DNA of 64,000 nt, taken from assembly GCA_018266575.1 (NCBI GenBank), contig JAFEAE010000024.1:162750-226749 (forward strand), read 5' to 3'. The stretch is from Bacteroidota bacterium. GTDB taxonomy: Bacteria > Bacteroidota > Bacteroidia > Chitinophagales > Chitinophagaceae. The notes below the pieces were generated by a model. It was not told the DNA's origin. It saw only the letters and a list, made by a program, of their open reading frames with translations, and did no database searches. The position numbers were made by a program, and so were the translations under genes. Positions 1-9,662 of the stretch are shown here, in pieces. Each line of letters begins with the position of its first letter. The stretch's first letter is position 1.

Positions 1-1404
1 ATAAAAGGCTTCGATAAAGAAGCGTTTGAAAAAGTGCATTTGGCGCAAGAACAGGTTACGTCGATACGGCTCAATCCCGCAAAGGTTTCGTCAATGGAGA
101 ATGGTGAATGGTCAATGGTTAATCGTCAATGGTCAATCGCTAGTGATGAAAAACCTGCACCTTCCGATAGCTCGCTATTCGCCATTCACCAGAAAGTTCC
201 CTGGGCTACACACGGCTATTATCTTTCCGAACGCCCTTCATTTACATTTGATCCTCTTTTTCATGCAGGAGTGTATTATGTACAAGAGGCTTCGAGTATG
301 TTTTTAGAACAAGTATTAAAACAAACAACTGATCTTTCAAAACCATTACGTGTACTAGACCTTTGCGCTGCGCCCGGTGGAAAGTCAACATTGCTGCAAT
401 CCATAATTTCCACGGAGAGTTTGCTGGTATCGAATGAAGTGATCAAAACAAGAGTTAATATACTCACAGAAAATATCACAAAATGGGGTTCTGCAAATGT
501 TATGGTTACGAATAATGATCCTAAAGATTTTGAGCGCCTGGAAAATTATTTTGATGTAATTGTTGTGGATGCGCCATGCAGCGGAAGCGGTTTATTCCGC
601 CGGGAGCCTGAAGCAATACAAGAATGGAGCGAAGATAATGTTGCCCTTTGCAGCCAGCGCCAGCAAAGGATCGTAGCGGATGTGTGGGCATCATTAAAAG
701 AAAATGGGATATTGATTTACTCGACTTGTTCGTATTCTAAAAAAGAAGATGAAGATATTAATGACTGGATCGTTGATACGCTGAATGCAGAAAGCATAAA
801 GCTTAATGCGAATAGCGAATGGAATATTACAGAAGCGATTTCGGATAAGCATGGCTGTTATGGTTATCGTTTTTTCCCGGATAAAACGTTGGGCGAAGGT
901 TTTTTTATTGCCGCTTTCCGGAAAACAGAAGGCAGCGAATTCATCTTTCCGAAACTTAAAAAAAATGCGTTTGAAAAATTATCTAAAAAAGAAGAAACAA
1001 TAGCGAAAGAATGGCTCGCAAACAATAATGATTACAGTCTTCTTAAAAAAGAGAACAGCGTTTACGCGTTGCCGGCAGATCATGTAAATGACATTCAATT
1101 TATCCAATCATCATTGTATATTAAGAAAGCAGGCATTTTAACAGGTAAACTTGTTCATGATGAATTAATCCCCGAACATGAATTGGCAATGAGCCTAATC
1201 ATCAATGATAAAATCCAGGCTGTTGATTTATCTGAAAATAATGCAATAAATTTTTTGAGTAAGGAAGAAGTAAATGCAGGTACTTCCGTTAAAGGATGGA
1301 CGCTTGCAAAATATAATAACCACAATCTTGGCTGGATGAAAGTACTTCAAAACCGTGTAAACAACTACTACCCTTCCGCGTGGCGGATCCTGAAACGGAA
1401 ATGA
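1..1404 (+). CDS. RsmF/NOL1-NOP2-Sun family rRNA m5C methyltransferase, 5' end outside window
   Basis: Probable SAM-dependent 5-methylcytosine methyltransferase acting on 16S rRNA. The frame is open from base 1, and the residues before the first GTG (GFDKEAFEKVHLAQEQ) fit the family N-terminus, so the start lies upstream of the window. Motif I (LDLCAAPGGKS, near bases 350-385), motif IV with the first catalytic cysteine (DAPCSGSG) and motif VI with the second (YSTCSYSK) are all present. The C-terminal part fits the extra RsmF domain. Bases 90-145 carry a tandem-heptamer tract in frame, adding about 38 residues between the N-terminal segment and the conserved VPW/GYYL region, where I would expect only a few. 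It converges with the next gene with no gap. Family confident; exact target base not shown. Confidence 0.9.
   Translation: MKGFDKEAFEKVHLAQEQVTSIRLNPAKVSSMENGEWSMVNRQWSIASDEKPAPSDSSLFAIHQKVPWATHGYYLSERPSFTFDPLFHAGVYYVQEASSMFLEQVLKQTTDLSKPLRVLDLCAAPGGKSTLLQSIISTESLLVSNEVIKTRVNILTENITKWGSANVMVTNNDPKDFERLENYFDVIVVDAPCSGSGLFRREPEAIQEWSEDNVALCSQRQQRIVADVWASLKENGILIYSTCSYSKKEDEDINDWIVDTLNAESIKLNANSEWNITEAISDKHGCYGYRFFPDKTLGEGFFIAAFRKTEGSEFIFPKLKKNAFEKLSKKEETIAKEWLANNNDYSLLKKENSVYALPADHVNDIQFIQSSLYIKKAGILTGKLVHDELIPEHELAMSLIINDKIQAVDLSENNAINFLSKEEVNAGTSVKGWTLAKYNNHNLGWMKVLQNRVNNYYPSAWRILKRK
90..190 (+). repeat. Degenerate heptamer tract inside a coding region
   Basis: From base 90 the sequence reads in 7-base units: GTCAATG, GAGAATG, GTGAATG, GTCAATG, GTTAATC, GTCAATG, GTCAATC. 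A short inverted counterpart (CTATTCG, CCATTCA) lies at about 173-188. The tract is in frame with the methyltransferase gene and is translated as a tryptophan- and asparagine-rich insert. The same 7-base periodicity occurs in three non-coding tracts within the next 4.5 kb. Confidence 0.8.
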
Positions 1405-1758
1405 TCAGATCTTTTTGTAATGCACCAAATAGAGCAGCGTGTTTTCAAATGTCTTAAAAGATTTCGGGAAATCCCCTCCGCCAAGGTTATAGCACATCAG
1501 CAAATCGTCATTGGACTCTAACCGGTAAATACAACTAAATGTTTTCCCTTTGTTAGGGCCGAAAATACCCGTTATTAAAAGTGCTTGGGGCTCGCGGTTA
1601 CCGATCATTTCTATCAGCCCGCTGTCTATCACTTCATTTTCTCGCAACTGGTATGATGTTTCATCCAGTTCAAGTATCATATTTGCAAAAACTGAAGCGG
1701 ATAATTGTTTGCCACCCAATTCGGCTTCTTCAATCTTCCATTTTCCATTTATCGACAT
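1405..1758 (-). CDS. TIGR03067-like small beta-rich protein
   Basis: A 117-residue protein with no signal peptide or membrane segment. The layout fits the TIGR03067 family: an N-terminal GKWKIEEAELGGKQL strand pair, a central LELDETSYQLRENE stretch, then GPNKGKTFSCIYRLESND and a C-terminal FENTLLYLVHYKK strand. Members are lipocalin-like in outline and have no assigned reaction. The gene converges with the methyltransferase, the stop codons being directly adjacent, and is divergent from the LysM gene. No catalytic residues can be proposed. Confidence 0.6.
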   Translation of the reverse strand: MSINGKWKIEEAELGGKQLSASVFANMILELDETSYQLRENEVIDSGLIEMIGNREPQALLITGIFGPNKGKTFSCIYRLESNDDLLMCYNLGGGDFPKSFKTFENTLLYLVHYKKI

Positions 1759-1835
1759 AATTGTAACTTGCGTTTTAATATTTCATTTGCAAGATAATTG
1801 TGCATATTTGCGTTGTATTTTGTAAACATAATTTC

Positions 1836-2804
1836 ATGCCAAAATTGTTTTATTTAGTGTTGATGGGTTTAGGTTTGTCAATTACTGCTTCCGCGCAATC
1901 AGACGAACTTATTGTACAAAATGAAAGCAACAAACTATTCCTGATACATACAGTGGCCCCAAAAGAAAACTGGTATAGTATAGGCAGGCTCTTTAATATC
2001 AGCCCCAAAGAAATTGCCCCGTTCAACGGAACGGAAATAACCCGGCCTTTGAGTATTGGTGAACATTTAAAAATCCCGCTGACCGCTACCAATTTTTCAC
2101 AGAACGGGCAAAAAACTGCCGATCAAACTTTCGTTCCGGTTTACCACATCATTGCGGAAAAAGAATGGCTGTTCCATATCAGTTCAACACATAATAATGT
2201 GCCGGTGGAAAGCCTGGAAAAATGGAACCATATCAAAAAAGAACAGGCGAAAACAGGTATGCACCTGATCGTAGGTTATTTAAAAGTAAAGCCAGCCCTT
2301 TCCGCATTAGCGTCGGGTGCAAAAGAGCAGGTAACAGCGGTTACAGAAACAAAACAGCCGGATAACAAACCTGCAGATAACCCGCAACCTGTTGTAGTGA
2401 AAGAAGAGAAAAAAACTACACCGCCGGTTACACAACCAAAAACTTATGCGCCTGTTAATAAACCTTCTTCAAATGCAATTAATACCAGCAATACAAAAAC
2501 AACAGGTGGTTATTTTGCGCCTGATTATACAAATGGAGGCAACAACGCAACAGGAATGGCTGGCACATTCAAAAGCACCAGCGGCTGGCAGGATGGAAAA
2601 TATTATGCATTGATGAATAACGTTCCTGTTGGAACAATTGTCAAAATCATAGCTCCCGCAACACAAAAAAGCGTTTATGCAAAGGTGTTAGGCCAATTAC
2701 CCGACATGAAAGAAAGTGAAGGGCTGACTGTTCGCCTAAGCAATGCCGCAGCTAACGAACTCGGTGAAGGCGAGTTTAAATTTAATGTGCAGGTGCGGTA
2801 TTAG
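1836..2804 (+). CDS. Secreted LysM protein with C-terminal RlpA-like double-psi beta-barrel
   Basis: I chose the ATG at 1836, not the in-frame ATG at 1800, because it places a signal peptide (MPKLFYLVLMGLGLSITASAQ) at the N-terminus. Two LysM-like segments follow: HTVAPKENWYSIGRLFNISP and, about 75 residues later, HIIAEKEWLFHISSTHNN. These should bind peptidoglycan. A proline/threonine/lysine-rich linker leads to a C-terminal domain (GTFKSTSGWQDGKYYALMNN, then VPVGTIVKI, then VYAKVLG) resembling RlpA-type double-psi barrels. It probably acts in the periplasm on or near peptidoglycan. The aspartate expected of true RlpA lytic transglycosylases is not obvious, so binding without cleavage is possible. 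Confidence 0.75.
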   Translation: MPKLFYLVLMGLGLSITASAQSDELIVQNESNKLFLIHTVAPKENWYSIGRLFNISPKEIAPFNGTEITRPLSIGEHLKIPLTATNFSQNGQKTADQTFVPVYHIIAEKEWLFHISSTHNNVPVESLEKWNHIKKEQAKTGMHLIVGYLKVKPALSALASGAKEQVTAVTETKQPDNKPADNPQPVVVKEEKKTTPPVTQPKTYAPVNKPSSNAINTSNTKTTGGYFAPDYTNGGNNATGMAGTFKSTSGWQDGKYYALMNNVPVGTIVKIIAPATQKSVYAKVLGQLPDMKESEGLTVRLSNAAANELGEGEFKFNVQVRY

Positions 2805-2807
2805 GGG

Positions 2808-2880
2808 TTAAGTATGAGCTATGAATTGTGAGGTATAAGGTATAAGGCATGAGTTCTATAAATTGTAATAATAAAGTATA
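2808..2880. repeat. Degenerate heptamer tract downstream of LysM gene
   Basis: The tract reads approximately GTATGAG, CTATGAA, TTGTGAG, GTATAAG, GTATAAG, GCATGAG in 7-base units. It is non-coding and ends about 20 bases before the perfect TTTCACC array. The unit differs from the neighbouring arrays, but the period is the same. Confidence 0.6.
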
Positions 2881-2899
2881 ACTTGCGCCTCCATTTTTT

Positions 2900-2969
2900 T
2901 TTCACCTTTCACCTTTCACCTTTCACCTTTCACCTTTCACCTTTCACCTTTCACCTTTCACCTTTCACC
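2900..2969. repeat. Perfect tandem array of ten TTTCACC heptamers
   Basis: Ten uninterrupted copies of TTTCACC fill 70 bases and end exactly before the stop codon of the AAA ATPase gene (complement of 2970-2972). A perfect array suggests recent expansion, with copy number likely to vary between strains. It sits between two convergent genes and contains no open frame of its own. Confidence 0.97.
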
Positions 2970-4493
2970 TCAATTAAAATCCTCCGAATCAAAATCTTCA
3001 TTGCCATGCGATGAAGGCCCGAGGTTTACCATTGACCCGATCAAATCTTTAAATTCGATTTTTCCTTCCACAATTTTTTTACTGATCAGTGAATATGCAG
3101 ATAACCCATGAAGCACAAACTCCATCAACAATGCCATTTCTTTTTCATTGGCATGCTTGAAATATTTTTTGATCAATGCATGCAATCCATCTACTTTATA
3201 TAGCAATTGAATTTTGTCTTCGTCTTTTGTGTTGAAAAATAAATTCACCTGGTTGCCTTTATCAAACCAGGATGTGATCGGCCTGAATGGGTTTTCTTCT
3301 CTTCCTTCTCCGCTTTTTCTTTTCTTCAATTGATCCGGGTTGGGGAAATAATTTACAAACTGCGAGCGGAATGCCTTCTCCAATAAATTAAATGCAACCT
3401 GGTAAGGCCCCTCCTGTTCGCCTTCATATACCAATTCAATCTTTCCTGTTATGGATGGTATTATCCCTACCAAATCACTCATCCAAACCTGAGTTTCTTT
3501 TTCTTTATTTAAAATTGCCCTGCGTTCAGCAGCACTTACCGCATTTTCATATGCTGCAATAGTTAGCCGCGCAGACACACCACTTTTTTTATCTACATAT
3601 TCACTTGCACGTGCTTCAAATGCAACCTGCTCTATCAAACGCTTAACGAGGTCACTCACTTTTACAACCGCCTTTTGTTCTTCCAAAACATCTGCTTCCT
3701 GTTCCGTAATTGCAAGTGCGGTGTCTATGCTTTTCGGATAATGAGTTAATATCTGGCTTTCGATGCGGTCTTTCAGCGGGGTAACAATCGAGCCCCTGTT
3801 CGTATAGTCTTCGGGGTTAGCAGTGAACACAAATAAAATATCAAGCGGCATCCGCAATTTAAATCCGCGTATCTGTATGTCGCCTTCTTCCAAAATATTA
3901 AATAGCGAAACCTGTATCCTCGCTTGCAGATCCGGAATTTCATTGATCACAAAAATGCCGCGGTTGCTTTTCGGGATAATTCCAAAATGCAATACCTGTT
4001 CGTCTGCAAAATTCAATCGCAGGTTCGCCGCTTTTATCGGATCGATATCGCCGATCAAATCCGCAACACTAACATCCGGTGTTGCTAATTTTTCACCATA
4101 CCGTTCGCTTCTGTGCAACCAGCTTATCGGCGTTGCATCTCCTTTTTCACGAATAAGGTCCCGTGCAAATTTTGATATCGGAGCAAACGGATCATCATTC
4201 ACTTCACTGCCTGTAATGAATGGAATATATTCATCGAGTAATTCGATCATTTGTCGTGCCATTCGCGTTTTTGCTTGCCCGCGCAAACCGAGAAACAAAA
4301 TATTATGCCGCGACAATAACGCACGTTCCGTATCCGGTATCACCGACTCTTCATAACCAACAATTCCCGGAAATGTTGCTTCTTTATTTTGCAGTTTGCG
4401 GATAAGATTTTGCCTGATCTCTTCTTTGACAGATTTCCTTTTGTATCCAGCTTTTTTTAATTCGCCTAATGTTTTAATGTTTTCGATATTCAT
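2970..4493 (-). CDS. MoxR/Mg-chelatase I-type AAA ATPase
   Basis: A 507-residue AAA+ ATPase of the BchI/ChlI-like branch. The Walker A variant GLRGQAKTR is at residues 69-77. The Walker B region reads FVINEI at 181-186, with asparagine at 184 where aspartate is usual and glutamate 185 kept; as I recall, this is typical of this bacterial subfamily. A sensor-like TANPEDYTNRG segment and an arginine-containing RIESQI segment follow. The neighbouring VWA protein on the same strand (322 bp upstream) makes the classic MoxR-VWA pair, in which the ATPase remodels or activates a client through the VWA subunit. The client cannot be read from this window. It is unlikely to be a true magnesium chelatase: no chlorophyll genes are nearby. 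Confidence 0.85.
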   Translation of the reverse strand: MNIENIKTLGELKKAGYKRKSVKEEIRQNLIRKLQNKEATFPGIVGYEESVIPDTERALLSRHNILFLGLRGQAKTRMARQMIELLDEYIPFITGSEVNDDPFAPISKFARDLIREKGDATPISWLHRSERYGEKLATPDVSVADLIGDIDPIKAANLRLNFADEQVLHFGIIPKSNRGIFVINEIPDLQARIQVSLFNILEEGDIQIRGFKLRMPLDILFVFTANPEDYTNRGSIVTPLKDRIESQILTHYPKSIDTALAITEQEADVLEEQKAVVKVSDLVKRLIEQVAFEARASEYVDKKSGVSARLTIAAYENAVSAAERRAILNKEKETQVWMSDLVGIIPSITGKIELVYEGEQEGPYQVAFNLLEKAFRSQFVNYFPNPDQLKKRKSGEGREENPFRPITSWFDKGNQVNLFFNTKDEDKIQLLYKVDGLHALIKKYFKHANEKEMALLMEFVLHGLSAYSLISKKIVEGKIEFKDLIGSMVNLGPSSHGNEDFDSEDFN

Positions 4494-4815
4494 CTTTAGA
4501 ATTTACGATTTACGATGTGTAATGTACGATTTGTGAGAAAAGTCATCAGTTTTCAGCCCACAGTTTTCAATTCTGAAATTCTTAGTCTCTTTTTTAGTTT
4601 TTAGTCTTTCTTATTTTAGTTTCCATTTCTGGGTAACAACCATTTGTTCGCTATTCAGCATCGTTGCGTCGCACTCTTGTACTGCAACAATTCTATTGAA
4701 CTTTAGTACTCTCGGCGAAATGCTTTTGAATTTCGGTTATTCATCAGTGTTAGTAAGCAATAAACAGCGGGCACTTTATTATCAATTCTTTCATCTCCCC
4801 AAACCCAGGCTCAGG
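4494..4815. repeat. Intergenic region with degenerate heptamer repeats
   Basis: Bases 4500-4540 read in units like ATTTACG, ATTTACG, ATGTGTA, ATGTACG, and bases 4543-4620 in units like CAGTTTT, CAGCCCA, CAGTTTT, CAATTCT, TTAGTCT. The rest, to 4815, is AT-rich with no convincing gene. It probably holds the promoter of the AAA gene, but no TAnnTTTG box stands out. Confidence 0.55.
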
Positions 4816-5913
4816 CTAATACACTGTTTTTCTTTTTCCACTTTCAAAATCCCTGAATATAAATGCACCCAAATGATCGAGTGATGCAAAAAACGCTTTA
4901 CCATTATTTGTTTCGGTAAATTCTGTTACAAAACGTTGCAGGTATGGATCACTCGCGATCATGAATGTAGTGATGGGTATTTTTAATTTTTTACATTGTG
5001 CGGCAAGGTTCAGGCAACGGTTAGTTATTTTTCTATCTAACCCAAAACTGTTTTTATAATATTTCTTCCCGATCTTCAAACAAGTTGGTTTCCCATCAGT
5101 GATCATAAAAATTTGTTTGTTCGGGTTACGCCTTCTGCGCAAAATATCCAATGCCAATTCAAGTCCCGCAACTGTGTTTGTATGATACGGCCCAACCTGC
5201 AAATACGGAAGGTCTTTTATTTCTACCGGCCATGCATCATTCCCGAATACAACAATATCCAGGGTATCTTTCGGGTATTTTGTAGTGATCAGTTCACTCA
5301 ATGCCATTGCAACTTTTTTTGCAGGCGTGATCCTGTCTTCACCATACAAGATCATCGAGTGGGAAATATCGATCATCAATACGGTAGATGTTTGCGTTTT
5401 AAAATCCATTTCGCGGATCTGCAAATCATCTTCCTGCATCCTGAAACTTTCCACTCCATGATTGATCTGTGCATTACGGATTGATTCCGTGAAATCAATT
5501 TGTTCTAATAAGTCACCAAACTGAAATGGCCTTGTATCGGAGTTTGTTTCATCGCCATTCCCTTGTTTGAATGTATTGTGGTTTCCTTGTTTTGTTTTTT
5601 TCAGCTTCCCGAAAATTTCTTCCAATGAACGTTTCCGGATTCCCTGTTCAGTTTTTGGTGTGATCTTTATTTCACCGGATTGTTTGTTTTCATCGATGTA
5701 CCCTTTTTCTTTCAGGTCATCAATAAAATCCCCCATTCCATATTCTTCATTGGTTAAATCATATTCACGGTCCAACTGGTTCATCCATTGCAATGCTTCG
5801 CCAACATCACCATTGGTGTAGGTAAGCAATTGCATGAACAAATCCAGTAACTGGTCGAATTTGGATTTACCCTGCTGGTTTTTATCAAATTTTGAAAAGT
5901 GAAAACCGATCAT
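4816..5913 (-). CDS. VWA domain protein, partner of the MoxR-type ATPase
   Basis: A 365-residue soluble protein. Its C-terminal half is a von Willebrand factor A domain with a complete MIDAS motif: DISHS at residues 182-186, a conserved threonine region, and ITDGKPT further on. The N-terminal half is helical and charged, as in CoxE/YehP-like VWA proteins. It lies upstream of the AAA ATPase on the same strand and probably binds a metal-dependent ligand presented to that ATPase. No signal peptide or membrane anchor, so unlike BatA/BatB it should be cytoplasmic. Confidence 0.85.
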   Translation of the reverse strand: MIGFHFSKFDKNQQGKSKFDQLLDLFMQLLTYTNGDVGEALQWMNQLDREYDLTNEEYGMGDFIDDLKEKGYIDENKQSGEIKITPKTEQGIRKRSLEEIFGKLKKTKQGNHNTFKQGNGDETNSDTRPFQFGDLLEQIDFTESIRNAQINHGVESFRMQEDDLQIREMDFKTQTSTVLMIDISHSMILYGEDRITPAKKVAMALSELITTKYPKDTLDIVVFGNDAWPVEIKDLPYLQVGPYHTNTVAGLELALDILRRRRNPNKQIFMITDGKPTCLKIGKKYYKNSFGLDRKITNRCLNLAAQCKKLKIPITTFMIASDPYLQRFVTEFTETNNGKAFFASLDHLGAFIFRDFESGKRKTVY

Positions 5914-6344
5914 CTTCTATTCTTTAATTTTCTATAATGAAGGTAGTAATAATTCTTTGCGGTTGTAAATCTGCAAACTCCTATAATAAACAACGTAAAA
6001 CTAAAATGGTTGCACGATATTTTTTTATAATGAATATAAAATCACCGTTTATAAAAAATTTATACTTATTAAATATGTTTGGATATGTGAAAAAAAATAT
6101 AATTCTTTGCAGCACTTTAATACGATGATTTGTCATAATCTGAAATAAGCTACTGTCCAAATACATTACAGTTTATCTTTTCACCCATTCATACTCCACG
6201 TGGTCTATTTGCATTAGCCACATTAAAAACTAAATTCATTTTCTTTTATAACCGAATTGATTTATTCAAGCTTCTCATTATACATCGTAATGATTAGTTG
6301 TTAATCTGCCTTTAAGAATTTTTTATTAATCAAAATTCAATCAC
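5914..6344. other. 431-bp intergenic region between divergent VWA and susC genes
   Basis: AT-rich and without a plausible gene. A TATGTTTG sequence at 6074-6081 matches the Bacteroidota -7 consensus TAnnTTTG, and TATCTTTT at 6174-6181 matches it at seven of eight positions. Neither has a clear TTTG about 19 bp upstream, so the susC promoter is not assigned. Confidence 0.4.
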
Positions 6345-9300
6345 ATGAAAAAATTCAAATGCCTTTTAACGGCATTAGGCAGTTTTGCTATTATGACTGT
6401 GTTTGCACAGACAAGAGAAGTAACCGGACGGGTTACCGATGCATCGGGAAATGCTGTTCCCGGTGCCAGTATAAAAATCAGGGGAGTTAAAGCTGGTGCG
6501 AGTGCCAGTGCAGACGGCATCTTCAAAATAAACGTGCCTGCAAATGCTGTACTAACAGTAAGCGGCATAGGTTTTGAAACACAGGAGCTCTCTATAGGAA
6601 ATTTAACCACAGTATCAATTATTCTAAAACAAGCAACATCAACACTCAATGAAGTTGTCGTTACTGCATTAGGCATTAAGAGAGAAAAAAGGTCTCTTGC
6701 ATATGCTGTTCAAACGATTAGCAATGATGAGATCAATAAATCAGGCAAAGGAAATGCAGTAGCCGAACTTGATGGTAAAGTATCCGGATTGACAGTAATT
6801 AATAGCTCGGGTGACCCTGGTTCAGGTACTTATTTTAATTTAAGAGGTATTACCTCATTGACGGGAAATAATCAGCCGTTAATAGTTGTTGATGGAATCC
6901 CAATTGATAATTCAATTAATGCGTTTGATCCTACCGGACAAGGTTTTGCTGCATCAGGAGCGAATGGAAATTTAACGGGAGGGGCGCAATCCACTAATAG
7001 AGGTGTTGATCTAAACCCTAACGATATAGAATCCATCACAGCATTAAAAGGCCCTGCTGCTACGGCGCTTTACGGAATTCAGGCTGCCAGCGGTGCAATA
7101 ATTATTACTACAAAAAAGGGAGCTGGTATCGGAAAAAAATTAAACATTTCCTTTAATTCATCTTATACAATTGATCAGGAGAACAAATTACCCGGGCATC
7201 AGGAAGTGTATGCGCAAGGCTCTGGCGGCGTTTATTACGGTCCGGCATCTTCAGCAAGTGGAAAACGACTTTCCTGGGGGCCTGCTATAAGTACATTATC
7301 AAGAGACGACATTGCTACACCTTATGACCCGAATGGAAGCATTGTTTCGAATAGTAGCCCAAATGCAAAATTCGCTGCCAAAGCATATAATCCTTATACA
7401 TTCTTTCAGCATGGGTTAACCTTCAACAATAATATTGCCGTTTCCAGCGGCACAGACAAAAATGGATTTAGAATGTCATTGGGTAATTTGTATCAAACAG
7501 GTATCATTCCTAAATCGAAATTCGATAAGACAACATTTAACATTAGTGGTCAGGCAGAATTAACCAAACGCTTAAATGTAACAGGCGCCATCAATTTCAT
7601 CATGTCTGATAACGATAAAGTGCAGCAAGGTTCTAACATTTCAGGAGTAATGTTGGGCTTATTAAGAACACCACCAACATTTGATAATTCAAATGGTCTT
7701 TCCGATCCGGTTAATAATCCTGCCTCATACGTGTTGCCAAGTGGCCAGCAAAGGGACTACCGTGGTTCTACTTCTTATGATAACCCATATTGGACTGTTA
7801 ACAGAAACCCATTCACTTCAAACCTGAACAGAGCGATTGGCTATGGCAATATGATGTATAAGTTGCTTGACTGGATGGATGTTAATTACAGGTTAGGCGG
7901 AGATGTTTATACTCAAAGCGATAAAAGCGCTTACGATATTTACTCAGGGGCTTTCCCTGCAGGAGCTATTTATGAAATTGAATATAGAAATCAGCAATTC
8001 AACTCGAATCTTAGTGTGAACCTCCACAAAGAATTTTCCAATGATCTCACAGGTTCATTGATATTGGGACAGGATTATTTTACACTTTACTCAAACACAA
8101 GATTTACTCAGGGAACAGGATTGGTATTTCCTAATTTTTTAGATATGTCTAACGCGACTTCGTATCAATCGAGTGAAGGCACATCCAAAACAAGAAGAAT
8201 GGCTTATTATGGACAAGCGGAACTGAATTTCAGGCAAATGATTTACCTGACCCTTACCGGCAGGCGCGAAACTTCTTCAACATTGCCTGTACAAAACCAC
8301 AGCTTTTTTTATCCATCTGCAAGCCTGGGTTGGGTGTTCACAGAACTCGAAGGGCTGAAAGGAAATAATATTTTAAGTTTTGGTAAACTGAGACTTTCAT
8401 ACGCGCAGGTTGGTAAAGATGCTCCGGCACAGGCATTGCAAACTTATTTTAAGTCTGCCAGTATTGTGGACGGATTCACAAGTGGAATATCTTTCCCTTT
8501 CAATTCAATTCCCGGATATCAGTTGAGTTCTGCTACAGCAGTTATAGGCAATCCGGATCTAAAGCCAGAGACTGATAGGTCATACGAAGCAGGATTGGAT
8601 TTATCTTTCGTAAAAAATAGGATTAATCTATCCGCTACTTATTATTATCAAAAATCAATCGATCAGATTTTAACTGTTCCGATCGCCTACACGACGGGGT
8701 TTGCCGCGATTTTGAGAAATGCCGGGACACTGAGAAATTCCGGAGTTGAAATCTCACTTAATACCACGCCTCTGAAACTTTCAAATGGATTACGTTGGGA
8801 TGTGAATGTTAACTGGTCGATGAACAAAAATAAAGTATTGCAGCTAGCTCCGGGTGTAAACACATTATTTATTGCCGGCTTCACAAACGGTGGCGTTTAT
8901 GCTGTTGCTGGTCAACCTTATGGTGAAATATATGGAACAGATTATATAAGAACTACTGCAACTAAGGGCTCACCAAGTCAGTTAGTGATCGATGATATTG
9001 CGGGAGATGCAGGATATGGAATGCCTATCGTTGGAACAACATCGGTACCACTAGCTAATTTTACTCCAAAATGGATAGGGTCAGTTCTAACTACTTTAAG
9101 CTTTAAGGCTTTCTCAATCGCCGCCCAATTAGACGTCCGCCACGGTGGACAAATGTGGAACGGAACGAAAGGAGCAATGCAATATTTCGGCACTTCCACC
9201 TCCACACTTAACCGGGGTCAGTCAACTGTGTTTAATGGCGTTTTAGGGCATCCTGATGGCTCGGGAAATATTGTACACTATGTAGGCGCAAATGAAGTTG

Positions 9301-9644
9301 CCGGTGCAGGGGATCCTAACACGATTCAGTCATCTTATAGCCAATATTACTGGCAGAATATAGGCAGCAGCTTTGTTGGCCCGACATCAGTAAGCATTGA
9401 AGATGGTTCTTTCGTACGGTTGAAGCAAATAAGCCTATCATACGATGTTCCTAAAAAAGCACTTGGCAAATATCTCCATGGATTATCATTAACCATTTTT
9501 GCAAACAACCCGAAACTCTGGACCAAATACAGTGGCGTCGATCCGGAAACAAGCCTGGCCGGTCCTGCAAATGGCCAGGGTATTGATTATTTCAATAACC
9601 CTGGTACAAAAAGCTGGGGAGTAAGGTTAAATGTTGGTTTATAA
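6345..9644 (+). CDS. SusC/RagA-type TonB-dependent outer-membrane transporter
   Basis: An 1099-residue outer-membrane transporter, normal length for SusC. A signal peptide (ending VFAQ near residue 22) is followed by a carboxypeptidase-regulatory-like domain (VTGRVTDASGNAVPGASI). The TonB-box region LNEVVVTALGI comes next, then a plug with the SusC signature (LKGPAATALYG, GAIIITTKKG) and a beta-barrel ending in a hydrophobic strand. It should import an oligosaccharide or similar ligand captured by the SusD-like lipoprotein 18 bp downstream, powered by TonB. No hydrolase, sensor or ECF sigma/anti-sigma gene flanks the pair, so the substrate cannot be inferred. Confidence 0.95.
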   Translation: MKKFKCLLTALGSFAIMTVFAQTREVTGRVTDASGNAVPGASIKIRGVKAGASASADGIFKINVPANAVLTVSGIGFETQELSIGNLTTVSIILKQATSTLNEVVVTALGIKREKRSLAYAVQTISNDEINKSGKGNAVAELDGKVSGLTVINSSGDPGSGTYFNLRGITSLTGNNQPLIVVDGIPIDNSINAFDPTGQGFAASGANGNLTGGAQSTNRGVDLNPNDIESITALKGPAATALYGIQAASGAIIITTKKGAGIGKKLNISFNSSYTIDQENKLPGHQEVYAQGSGGVYYGPASSASGKRLSWGPAISTLSRDDIATPYDPNGSIVSNSSPNAKFAAKAYNPYTFFQHGLTFNNNIAVSSGTDKNGFRMSLGNLYQTGIIPKSKFDKTTFNISGQAELTKRLNVTGAINFIMSDNDKVQQGSNISGVMLGLLRTPPTFDNSNGLSDPVNNPASYVLPSGQQRDYRGSTSYDNPYWTVNRNPFTSNLNRAIGYGNMMYKLLDWMDVNYRLGGDVYTQSDKSAYDIYSGAFPAGAIYEIEYRNQQFNSNLSVNLHKEFSNDLTGSLILGQDYFTLYSNTRFTQGTGLVFPNFLDMSNATSYQSSEGTSKTRRMAYYGQAELNFRQMIYLTLTGRRETSSTLPVQNHSFFYPSASLGWVFTELEGLKGNNILSFGKLRLSYAQVGKDAPAQALQTYFKSASIVDGFTSGISFPFNSIPGYQLSSATAVIGNPDLKPETDRSYEAGLDLSFVKNRINLSATYYYQKSIDQILTVPIAYTTGFAAILRNAGTLRNSGVEISLNTTPLKLSNGLRWDVNVNWSMNKNKVLQLAPGVNTLFIAGFTNGGVYAVAGQPYGEIYGTDYIRTTATKGSPSQLVIDDIAGDAGYGMPIVGTTSVPLANFTPKWIGSVLTTLSFKAFSIAAQLDVRHGGQMWNGTKGAMQYFGTSTSTLNRGQSTVFNGVLGHPDGSGNIVHYVGANEVAGAGDPNTIQSSYSQYYWQNIGSSFVGPTSVSIEDGSFVRLKQISLSYDVPKKALGKYLHGLSLTIFANNPKLWTKYSGVDPETSLAGPANGQGIDYFNNPGTKSWGVRLNVGL

Positions 9645-9662
9645 AATTTTTAAAAAAAGATT

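Noticed and set aside
34..1404. Taking the GTG at 34 as the start of the methyltransferase gene
   Set aside because: The frame is open to base 1 and upstream residues match the family, so the real start is outside the window.
2900..2969. CRISPR array
   Set aside because: Units are 7 bases with no spacers and no cas genes in the window.
3823..4356. 177-codon frame on the plus strand opposite the AAA ATPase
   Set aside because: Serine/arginine-rich mirror of a well-supported gene on the other strand, with no motif of its own.
2970..5913. Magnesium chelatase subunits I and D
   Set aside because: No tetrapyrrole or chlorophyll genes; MoxR-type AAA plus VWA pairing is the general explanation.
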